Source of the DNA: Carnegiea gigantea
Taxonomy: Eukaryota > Streptophyta > Magnoliopsida > Caryophyllales > Cactaceae
Direction: 5' to 3'
NCBI GenBank assembly: GCA_029747015.1
Contig: JAKOGI010000184.1
Span: 356,001-420,000, forward strand
Length of the DNA stretch: 64,000 bases
The notes beneath the pieces were generated by a model, which was not told the DNA's origin, ran no database searches, and saw nothing but the letters and a program-made list of their open reading frames with translations. The position numbers were made by a program, and so were the translations under genes. Shown in pieces: positions 54,951 through 64,000 of the stretch; within the stretch, counting starts at the first letter, position 1; each line of letters opens with the position of its first letter.

Positions 54951-55532
54951 TTCTTCTTGTATCTGATTACTTGTTTCTTTATTACCATCGAATGCTACAT
55001 CTTGTTTTTCAACTGTTGCACTGATGATTTTGTTTAATTCTTCTAGATTTTGTTCTTTATCAAACATATTTTATAATTCTTTAAGATTATATTGCTTATA
55101 CTCGATCCTTTTCTTCTTTCTCTGCCTTTTCAGATGATTTTTTAGTTGATTTTTCTCCTATTTCTTTTTGAATTTTTATATCATGTAAAGGAAGAAGATT
55201 TTTATTTTTTGGATTTTAGAAAGGATATTTATGCTAAAATAGAGTACTAACACTTAAAGTAGATTTTTCACTATTTCTAATCTCGTTAATATAAAGAAAG
55301 ATGGATTGCAAATAATTGCTTCTTAATCTCCTTAAATTCAGTCTTAATTTTTGCTAATTTGGCTTTTAATTCTAAAACTATATCAGTGATATAGTTTAAT
55401 TAAGATGCTACTAAAGTGGTTTCTTTTAGTGAGTGAACAATATGTAAATAATTAGGACTAGGATAAGTAGATGATCATCCAAGTATTAAACATAATTAAT
55501 TACCTTAATTATCTTAATTATTTTTGGTCAAA
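54951..55532 (-). pseudogene. Pararetrovirus leader and N-terminal polyprotein, broken
   Basis: AT-rich minus-strand text after the primer site. Lysine-rich coding-like fragments occur around 55,070-55,330, but no intact frame. The assignment rests on position. Confidence 0.45.
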
Positions 55533-55546
55533 TGGCTCTGATACCA
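55533..55546 (-). promoter_or_regulatory. Pararetrovirus primer site (tRNA-Met)
   Basis: TGGTATCAGAGCCA on the minus strand, the conserved minus-strand DNA start of Caulimoviridae (position 1 by convention). No LTR adjoins it, which sets it apart from the gypsy primer sites in this window. Confidence 0.8.
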
Positions 55547-55560
55547 ATTGAAAAAGGGCC

Positions 55561-56195
55561 TCAAGTAGTACTTATGAGAGAAATTACACATGCACAAAAT
55601 TAAAATTTTCAAAAGTAAGTTTTTAAGGATTGAGGTTAAAAATGCAACTTTCAAAAACTTAATGTACTATTTATAATTTAAAATGTTAGTTGGTCATGTT
55701 TGGTTTCGGAAATTATTTACCCATAAGTTGGATGGACCTAAAAATTGTTTCTGAAGTTGTGGGTTCAGAAAATTATTTACCATAACCTTGAGGCCTGAAA
55801 TGAAATTTATCCTATTTTTATGCCTAATTTAGCAATAGAGCTGAATTCAACTTTTGATGCTTTGGAGATTTGATATCAATCCTTTTGATTGTTTTAGTTT
55901 GGGACTAATAATACTTGGAGTGAGTTTGCAAAAAAAAGAAATGGTTCATCTATGAAAATGTCATTGGACCAAAAATAAAATAATATCATAAATTTAAATT
56001 CAAACAACTTAGTTTTCAACTTTGCATTGTCAATAATAACTTCACAATCATAATAGGAATTCTCAAAATGTGAAATTAATTTATATTGTAGGACACTTAA
56101 ACTCTAGTATACATATCTACTTGTTACTATATATATTCCCAATAAGATTGTATGTATTCACTGGCTCATAAAATCAAATGCATTTATGTATACCT
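55561..56195. other. Intergenic or virus-flank sequence
   Basis: AT-rich, nothing recognised. If the virus copy is longer than one genome turn, its 3' end would be here, but I see no viral domain. Confidence 0.3.
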
Positions 56196-56196
56196 G

Positions 56197-56775
56197 AAAG
56201 TGCATTCTTTACACTGCACATTATATTAAAATTATATATTCAGTGTTTCTTGAAGTTTTGTAATACCTTATTAACCGATCTATTTAGTGCAACTTATCAA
56301 TTATGAGATGTGCACATTTGTTCAGCTGCTTAAACCATGCCTTTCTAGCTAGAACTATTAGTGTTAAATGATGTACTCATATTTTCAATAAAAGTACAGT
56401 TTTTATGCCACATGTTATATTAAAATTATACATTTAGTCTTTCTTAGAGCTTTATAATGCATTGTTTACCTATTTGTTTAACCCGACTTATACATCATAA
56501 GATATCTGTAGTTGTTCTGTTACTTCAACTGCTCCTTCCTAGGCAAGAATACTGGTGTCAAATGTACTCATATTTTTAGCCTCTCCATAGTTTTATCTGC
56601 TAGCCCAGCTTCATAAACTCCAACTATGTTTTCTTAGTGTAGAAATGGAAACTAATCCAGACATATCAAGTTGGACTAATGACTTTAACCCAACTTATAT
56701 ATCATGAGATACCTGCTACTTTAACAGGTCCTTCTTGGAGAAGGATGTTAGCTTCTGATAAAGTCTCTCATCTCT
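56197..56775. repeat. Three degenerate tandem copies of about 190 bp
   Basis: Copies start near 56,197, 56,386 and 56,583. Shared words are ATATTAAAATTATA, ACTTATnnATnATnAGAT, GCTCCTTC/CCTTTCT and AAATG-ATGTACTCATATTTTnA. Copy 3 is the most diverged. The function is unknown. Confidence 0.55.
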
Positions 56776-57515
56776 TTAGGCTTTGAAAATAGGTTAATAA
56801 GTTGTTCCATCTTTGAAAACTCCAATTAGAACACTTGGCTCAATCACTCTATATAATTCATATTCTCGATCACAAGCATGTACGATAGGTTTGCTTCATT
56901 ATTCGCAGGAAGATCACTCTTCATTTTTGTTTCATTTGTTTTCATCATGTTGCCTAAAGTTTGAGTGACTAAACCACTTGAAGCCTTTTCTAATGATGCT
57001 TATAAGCTACTATAATGGAGCACGTTCTCCATATACGTGGTCATTCAATGGTTAAATAATGTAGTAGTTTTTTGAATATATTTTAGCTTCCAAAAGCAAA
57101 ATCAAAGACAAATGATAGGCATATTAAGTGCAAATCATCATCGCAAGCACAGCCTCAAAGTTTATACCTTAAGCATATTTGATTCCTTTTGTAGAAAAAA
57201 AAGATCTACCATCCTAATGTTTGTTGGGATCGAATAAAATCCTTTCTTCTTAATTTTTTCTATTTTGTTCCTTATATAGGAAAAGGGAAGGCTTCAATCC
57301 CATGTGGGACTTGTGATTACACATGTGCATTCTCAGTCGGCTTTTTAGGACTTTCAAGGGGGGAAAGGGCACTTGCCTCTGCTCCTACTTTACATAGTTA
57401 AAGCATAGTTGGGACAAGGTTTCTAATAACAAGCAGGGTGACCACATAGCCCACCTTGGTTTGAATCCTACATGAACTCAACATATTTTTTTTGTATATG
57501 TTTCAAATATAATGG
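56776..57515. other. Intergenic stretch left of the SIRE 3' LTR
   Basis: No gene recognised. The last five bases (AATGG, 57511-57515) would be the SIRE target duplication; the other copy lies outside the window. Confidence 0.4.
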
Positions 57516-59093
57516 TGTTGAGTTCGTGAGTATACAACCACAAGAGGGGGGTGAATTGTGGTGTCTGATTTTCGCGTTGTAAATAACAAACACCCTAGTA
57601 GAGGTTGTTCTCAAATGACAAACACCCTGATAGCTTGTTTGCACGGGGTGTTCTCAATTATTGCAGATGCGAAAATCACCAAGATAAATGCGGAAAATAA
57701 AGCACACACAATTTTTACGTGGAAAACACCTCTAGCCTAACTGAGGTGTGAAAAACCACGACCTACCTCGTGTAGGATTTAACCACTTTCACTAACGGGC
57801 TTCACACGTTACAAATGTAACACACCCTGTTACAACTTGCAACCACGTAACCTTCTTCCCAAAGACAGGTTACACCACGTCCAACCTTCGCAAGATTAGA
57901 CACTTCCAAGTCCACACGACTAGGACACACTCACTCACTTTTCTGATCCAAGATCAGGGTTACAAACACCTTACAGGGGGTGCTTCTTACTAAGCAGATG
58001 TAAGGTACAATGAAGATCCTATTATGCCAAATGGTTTGAAAACTCAAATCAAACACAGCTTGTCACGGTTTTGCTTTTCAGAATGAAGCTCAAGAATTTT
58101 AATGTGAAAACCGAGTTTCCTGATTTTTTCCAGATTTTTCAGAAAGCTGTGTTGCTTCTCTTTTTCAGTCTGAGTTTTTTCTATCTGCTTCTTGGCTTCT
58201 CTACGGGAGAGAAAAGCTGCGGTTTTTAAACACAAGGTCCAACGGTCAAAAACCAAAGACTCAGCTAAGTATGGAAAATGATTTGCAAACAAAATATATT
58301 CTCCAACGGCTAATGATGAATTTATCCCAAAATATAAGGGATTTTGTTATCTGAAAAGATAACCCTTATCTTCCCATAGCCGTGAAGAGGTTTAAAGAGA
58401 TTTTCAGCTTTTACCAAATCCGAAAATATAGTCATAGGAATCTTTTGATTTGGCAAATCTCCCAAACCTATTTTCGCAAATCTCCATAATATTTTCAAGA
58501 ACTATCCTCTCCAGAAAAATAGCAATTTTGAAATTCAAAGAAAGTATTCTGGAGATCTTGGCCAACCAAAATGAATTTTCAAAAATAATCGGGTATGACC
58601 ACTGCAGTTCAGAAACACCCTAGGCACCCTGTTTGCAGGGTTGTTCGCAACTGGTGTTCTGAAACACTTTAGCGCAAATACCGATTCAAGAAGTGTTTAA
58701 AAATGATGTTTTCAATATTGGCATATTAACAAGAGTCTAATTAAATAAAACCTATATACCCAAGACTTCTTGTTTTGAACCAGTCATCTTGTCCGAGATT
58801 TGTAGAGCTGCTGTGAACACCAAGGCCACCTTGTTTGCTGGGGTTGTTCTTTGCATTGCTAAAGTTCAGAAACACGCTTTACAATCAACTGTCGAGATGG
58901 TGTTCTTGACTTAATATGGAATCACCAAGTAAAACCTGTCTAGAAGACTTGTTCTCACATGTAACAAACCAGTTAATACAATAAAGATCACAAACACCAG
59001 TTAGGCCTGTTTGGATATCGTGTTCGGAGCAACATTACTTGGACAAATTTTTACACTTGGATTTGTTATCATCAAAACTAAATATAATCAACA
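57516..59093 (-). repeat. 3' LTR of SIRE-type element
   Basis: On the minus strand it starts TGTTGATTATATTTAG and ends CTCACGAACTCAACA, 1,578 bp. The block ACAATTCACCCCCCTCTTGTGG near the end (57,537-57,558) is common in SIRE LTRs. Confidence 0.82.
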
Positions 59094-59095
59094 AA

Positions 59096-59275
59096 TTCCC
59101 CTTTTTGATGATGACAAACCAAGTGACCATATTGACAAAATTTAAACGCGCTTAACAACGTTTAATGCTGATAGGGATATGCTGATAGGGATCCTCTAGC
59201 TGATAGGGATCTGCTGATAGGGATCCTCTAGGTGCTAGGTCATATCTGTCCATATGGTCTTATTCCCCCTTTTGG
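59096..59275 (-). promoter_or_regulatory. Polypurine tracts and GCTGATAGGGAT tandem repeats
   Basis: A polypurine tract (AAAAAGGGGAA, about 59,096-59,106) lies directly before the 3' LTR and a second one (AAAAGGGGGAATAAG, about 59,261-59,275) upstream, as primers for plus-strand DNA. Between them the 12-bp word GCTGATAGGGAT (plus strand) occurs four times in 59,168-59,225. Confidence 0.7.
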
Positions 59276-59425
59276 CATCATTAAAAAGCATAACCAACAG
59301 TAGTAATGCAAGAAAAGCAATATAGAGCATAAGGTGCAAGTAGCATTAATAAAGGGATATTGCATTAAAAACATTACAATGCCAAAAAGCTGAGATGAGA
59401 GGAAACAAGAGAACAACCTAGAGAA

Positions 59426-61294
59426 TCAGGGAGCAGGGGGTGGTTTCGTTTGCAGAGGAGGGATGCTAGGGGCAAGAGTGGAGAGAAGTGCAAGCAAATC
59501 TTCATGGCGTTTGGCCGAGAGAGCTCGTTCCTCAGCAAGAGCAGCCTTGACAGCTGAGAGCTCATCCTTGAGGCGAGCATTGTCCTCAAGAACAGCCTCA
59601 ACCGTGACGGAAGATTGCCCAGAAACAGGTGGTCGAGGTGGTCGACGACCCTGTTTGGAGACTGACCCTTCGCCAACCTTATAGCCACACCCCAGCAGAG
59701 TGTCAATCCCAATCTCATCAATGATTTGGGCCGCCACTCTTCGTGTGAGCACTATCCCAAAGTGCTCAAGCACCCTTGTCAACAGAAACCCATAGCCAAG
59801 ATCATGTACCCGGGTGGTGTTCGCAATTCGCTCTATGTGGCGAATCATGATTGCAGGGAGGTTTACTGGTTCCTCCCGATCCAGTAGGTCCACCAGACAT
59901 TGATCGAAGGCATCTGCTGAGTTTCGCCCTTGACCTCGCGGTATTATGTTCTTGATGGTAAACATAAACAGTAGTTGGTGCAGGGAGGTCATTTCACCCT
60001 TCTTAACCGAGAGGGGTGTTCTCAGGCCCTGTTTTTGACTAAGGCGTTTGGACACCTCTAAGAGCCTGGCTGTTTCCAGGGCAGTTTTGTCTTCCCTCAC
60101 ATACACAGCAAATCCACGAGAATGGATGCCCAGAATGTCACCAAGGGTGGCTGCATCAAAGGAGAAATGGCACTCATTGACAGCACTTGTCACCACCCCA
60201 TTTGTGACAGAGCAGTTGGCATAGAACTCAGCCAACTCAGGCACAGAACACCCTTGCTGGGTGTTTGCAAACAACTCAAGCCATCCTTGGGCTCGAAGCT
60301 TGTTCAAGAACACCCCCAGACCCTATTCCTCGAAAAAGCTTACATTCACTACCTTCCCCCTGACGACATTGCGCTTCAGCAACTGCGCATGTTTGTCAGA
60401 CATAGGAGAGGGAGTGAACTGCTTTGGGCGTTTAAGGACAGGAACAGAGGTGGTAGTTTCTGGTAGGGGGGCTGTTCTGGGCTTTCGCTTGAGGGGTGTT
60501 TTGGCAGGGGAGGGCTTCACAGCAGGTTTATTGGTTGGTTTTGGAGGAGATTGTTCTTCAGAGGACTCGAAAAACACCGGTGTCCCCTGTTTGAAGGTGG
60601 TGTTCTCAGAGTCAGAACTCGAGAACCCTTCAGAAGAGGAAGAAATCTCCTCGATGATAGGAGCAGAGGGTTTGGAGGGACGATGAGAGGATTGAAACGC
60701 TAGCCTTGCAGATTTTCGAGAGGGCTTAGAGGATTGAGGAGAAGATGGAGTTTGAGAGGGTTGAGACCTTGGTTGTGGCCTTGTTCTTGGCGTTCTGCTA
60801 CGCCTAGCCACGATTTTCACCCCCTTCCTTTTCTCTCCAGTTTGAAAGTCTGGAGTGGAGATTTCAGCCTCAGGGAGAGAATTCTTCTCTAGACTCTCCT
60901 CTGACGACTCATTCGACTTCCCTTGGAAGTCGACATGCAAATCCTCCACAAACACACCTTCGACAGAGGCAGCCCCTGTTTCTGTCGCGGTGTCAGAGAA
61001 CAACACAGAAGAACAGGGCTCAAAATTAAACCCTTCAGGGGTTTCCAAGAATTGTTCTTGAGACCCCGACTTTGTTCCCTTTGACTTAACTAAAATGGGA
61101 CAAGCAATTGCCCCTACGAGGAACACCAATTCCCTTCCACATTCAAAGGGAATATCATCCATCCCCATTCCCACTGATTTTAGGGACAAGCGATTCAGGA
61201 ACTTGAAAGGCTTATAAAGAATTGGGCGACGGGGAGCAGGGATTGAGGCTGCAAGAACGAGGGCTTTTGATTGAGAAGAGTTGTTGGAAGCCAT
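59426..61294 (-). CDS. SIRE envelope-like ORF with plant transposon domain, one internal stop
   Basis: ATG at 61292-61294 in good context (ACAATGGCT). Residues 1-~320: a Ser/Pro/Lys-rich, low-complexity region. Then a TAG (60323-60325), then in the same frame a domain with AEFYANCSVTNGVVTSAVNE and LGDILGIHSRGFAVYV, matching the putative plant transposon protein domain (PF20167) of SIRE env-like ORFs. A coiled coil (EDNARLKDELSAVKAALAEE) follows near the C-terminus. The role is unknown; a viral-envelope origin has been proposed for such ORFs, but no clear membrane helix is seen here. Apart from the TAG, the 1.87-kb frame is open. Confidence 0.85.
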
Positions 61295-61774
61295 TGTTGC
61301 TAGAAGAGAGAGATTAGGGTTTAAGGTGTTTGCAGGATGTTCGGTTTTTGCTTGAGGGCGAGGTGAACGATAGTATTGAGAGCAGGGCATATAAAGAGAG
61401 AGAGAGAGAGAGAGCAGCCGAATCTTTGAGAAGATTTCTTGATTTGCAACGGGTAGGAGCATTAACATCTTGTGCCTTGGGAAGGAAAGAAAACACACCG
61501 AGCAACCAAGGGGCGTACCTGTTCTCTGTATTATGCCTGTTCTTTGCCGTCTGATCTGATTCGACTGAATGGCATTAAGACGGCTCCAGTACATCCCCTT
61601 ATGCTGTACTAAGTAGATAAGAGACAAAAAAAATGCACGCAATTCGGGTGTATGCAATCACATCCGTTATTAATAAAATTTGCAAACAGGGGGAGAGAAC
61701 AGGGTGTAAAGGTTGATCTTACCAAACCCAGTTCATGTTCTGGAAACAGGTATCTCAGGGTGTTCTCACCAACC

Positions 61775-64000
61775 CTAGTTCCAGTCTATTTCTTCAAAAT
61801 GATCTCTAGCGAGTGCCTTAGTGAATATATCAGCAATTTGATTTTCCGTTGTGCAAAAATTCATAGAGATTAAACCCTTTTCAACATTATCTCTCAAGAA
61901 ATGATGTCGAATGTCAATATGCTTTGTTCTTTTATGTTGACATGGATTTTTGGCAATGTTAATTGCACTTGTGTTATCACAAAAAATAGGAATGCATCCA
62001 ATGTCAACACAAAAGTCCTTAAGCTGTTGCCTTATCCACAACAGTTGAGCACAACATGAAGCTGCTGCAACATATTCAGCTTCTGCTGTGGACATGGCAA
62101 CTGAATGTTGCTTCTTGGTAGCCCAAGATACCAAACAAGGTCCAAGAAAGTGAGCCATACCTGAGGTACTCTTTCTATCAACTAGGAATCCAGCATAGTC
62201 AGCATCAGCATATCCAACAAGATCAAAATTGCAACCTTTAGGATACCATAAAGCTAAATTGGGTGTATGTTTCAAATACCTTAGTATCCGTTTAACAGCC
62301 TTAAGATGAGTTTCCTTAGGGTTAGACTGAAAACGGGCACATAAACCAACACTAAAAACAATATCAGGTCTACTAGCGGTTAGGTATAAGAGTGACCCAA
62401 TCATACCCCTATAGAGTTTCTCCTCAACTGAGGGACTCCCATCATCCATAACCAACTTGGTTGAAGGAGAAATAGGAGTGTCTATGGGTTTGGCTGACTC
62501 CATCCCAAAACGCTTAAGTAACTCCTTGATATACTTTTGCTGATGGATCATGGTGCCGTTTGGAGTTTGCTTGATTTGTAAGCCTAAGAAAAAATTAAGC
62601 TCACCCATCATGCTCATCTCAAACTCACTCCTCATCATATTTGAAAATTCATTGCATAAATCATGATGAGTTGCACCAAATATAATGTCATCAACATATA
62701 TTTGGACAATCAAAAAATGTTCCCCCTTAGATTTTAGAAACAAGGTATTGTCTACCTTGCCTCTTCTAAAATCATTTTCAAGTAAAAAAACTTGACAACC
62801 GTTCATACCAAGCTCTTGGAGCTTGTTTTAAACCATAAAGTGCCTTGTCAAGTTTAAAAACATGATTTGGAAAATCACCATTTTCAAAACCAGGGGGTTG
62901 TTTGACATACACCTCTTCTTTAAGGTATCCGTTTAGGAATGCACTTTTAACATCCATTTGATATAGCTTGATTTCCATATGAGCTGCAAAGGCTATTAAG
63001 ATTCGAATAGCCTCAATTCTAGCAACTGGTGCAAAGGTTTCTTCATAATCGATCCCTTCTTCTTGATTGTATCCTTGTACAACCAGCCGTGCCTTGTTCC
63101 TAGTGACTGTTCCTGACTCATCCAGTTTGTTTCGGAACACCCACTTGGTTCCAATGATTGTTCTCTCTGTAGGTTTAGGTACAAGGTGCCATACTTTGTT
63201 TCTCTCAAATTGATGAAGCTCTTCTTGCATAGCCGTGATCCAATCTGAATCTGCAAGAGCTTCATTCACACTTTTTGGCTCAATGTTAGAAAGAAAAGCA
63301 TAGAAAGCACAAAAATTCTTTAGTTTAGATCTAGTTTGCACTCCAGTATTAATATCTGACAAGATTTGATCAAGAGGGTGCGAACTATGGTGCTTCCATG
63401 GTCGTGGAGTAAGAGGATCCACAGACCCATGCTCTACTCTAGTCGTAACATAATGCTTACGATCATCTCCCGAGCCTGTTTCTGCACATGTTTGTAAGTC
63501 TATTCTTGAAGAACACGGTTCCGAACAGGGTTCAGCAGTGTTTTCTCCTGTTTGGTGTTCACCTTGCCTGCTGTTCTGAGGAACACATTCAGGAGTTGTT
63601 TTCTCCATGGTGTTCTTACCTCGTTTATCTTGGAGCAACACTTCTTTTTGAACAAGACCTAATTTAAGTTCATCTTCCTGTGCATCATTCTCACTCAACA
63701 CGTTAGATTCATTCAAAAGCACATGCACACTTTCCTCAACACACAAGGTTCTTTTGTTAAAGACTTTGTATGCCTTGCTGTGAGAAGAATAACCAAGGAA
63801 TATTGCCTCATCACTCCTAGGGTCAAACTTTCCTAAGGCATCCTTCCCATTATTATGCACAAAACACCTACAACCAAATGTCCTTAGGTGCGTAATATTG
63901 GGTTTTCTGCCCTTGAAAAGTTCATAAGGAGTTTTGCTCAAAATGGGTCTGATCATGCATCTATTTATAATGTAACATGAGGTGTTCAATGCTTCTGCCC
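61775..64000 (-). pseudogene. SIRE pol: integrase C-terminus, reverse transcriptase, RNase H (frameshifted)
   Basis: Enters at the integrase end ([20 protein letters not shown]). Then the RT palm ([55 protein letters not shown]) and catalytic YVDDIIF. RNase H follows (GYADADYAG, STAEAEYVAAA, FCDNTSAINIAKNP, KHIDIRHHFLRD) with a stop at 61,775. The only break is a +1 shift in a run of seven T (plus-strand A7, 62785-62791), which may be a sequencing or assembly slip. The rest of pol is outside the window. Confidence 0.92.

Larger units (their letters stand above)
39700..55560 (-). mobile_element. Endogenous pararetrovirus (Caulimoviridae), degraded, interrupted by an Athila element
   Basis: Minus-strand order: tRNA-Met primer site (55,546), leader and N-terminal polyprotein, coat-protein zinc finger (53,938-53,891), [Athila 53,851-43,502], acidic linker, movement-protein-like region, aspartic protease, reverse transcriptase, RNase H, short downstream frame. 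There are no LTRs. A coat-protein zinc finger upstream of a 30K-type movement region is the arrangement known from cavemo- and solendoviruses (cassava vein mosaic, tobacco vein clearing), rather than badnaviruses. Every domain carries stops or frameshifts, so the copy is dead. The left border is not defined. Confidence 0.82.
57516..64000 (-). mobile_element. SIRE-type Ty1/copia retrotransposon (3' part)
   Basis: Minus strand: integrase end, RT and RNase H (64,000-61,775), envelope-like ORF (61,294-59,426), tandem-repeat UTR with two polypurine tracts, 3' LTR (59,093-57,516). An additional ORF between pol and the 3' LTR with this domain defines the SIRE/Maximus group. The reading frames are nearly intact, so insertion was relatively recent. 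The 5' LTR and gag lie right of the window. Confidence 0.92.

Overview
The window is nuclear DNA of a flowering plant, probably a eudicot; the species cannot be told from this. The evidence is GT-AG introns, a plant K+ efflux antiporter gene, and plant-specific repeats: Ty3/gypsy (including Athila), Ty1/copia of the SIRE type, a plant L1-type LINE, hAT and MITE elements, tRNA-derived SINEs, and an endogenous pararetrovirus.

Left half (1-38,050): one host gene on the minus strand, a KEA4/5/6-type potassium/proton antiporter. I could place 15 consecutive coding exons (37,790 down to 7,981). All have GT-AG borders and agreeing codon phases, giving 429 codons. The last ~140 residues lie beyond position 1. 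The exons total under 1.3 kb but span about 30 kb because three introns are swollen by mobile DNA. Intron 15 holds a foldback element and an internally deleted gypsy element. Intron 9 holds a decayed gypsy element with a third LTR copy and its own 165-bp MITE. Intron 2 holds a truncated LINE that is itself split by a 1.5-kb hAT derivative.

Middle (38,050-55,560): the KEA promoter and 5' UTR, a pyrimidine-rich MITE-like block, a SINE-like piece, then a degraded endogenous pararetrovirus (Caulimoviridae) on the minus strand. Its order is primer site, coat-protein zinc finger, movement-protein-like region, protease, reverse transcriptase, RNase H. It is cut in two by a 10.35-kb Athila-type gypsy element (43,502-53,851) with near-identical 5-bp target duplications.

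Right end (57,516-64,000): the 3' part of a SIRE-type copia element on the minus strand, with a nearly intact pol, an extra envelope-like ORF and the 3' LTR. Its 5' part runs off the window.

Only the KEA gene looks like a functional host gene. Everything else is mobile or viral DNA in different stages of decay. The SIRE element looks youngest (one homopolymer indel, one internal stop); the pararetrovirus and the intron-15 gypsy look oldest. No tRNA, rRNA or CRISPR feature was seen.
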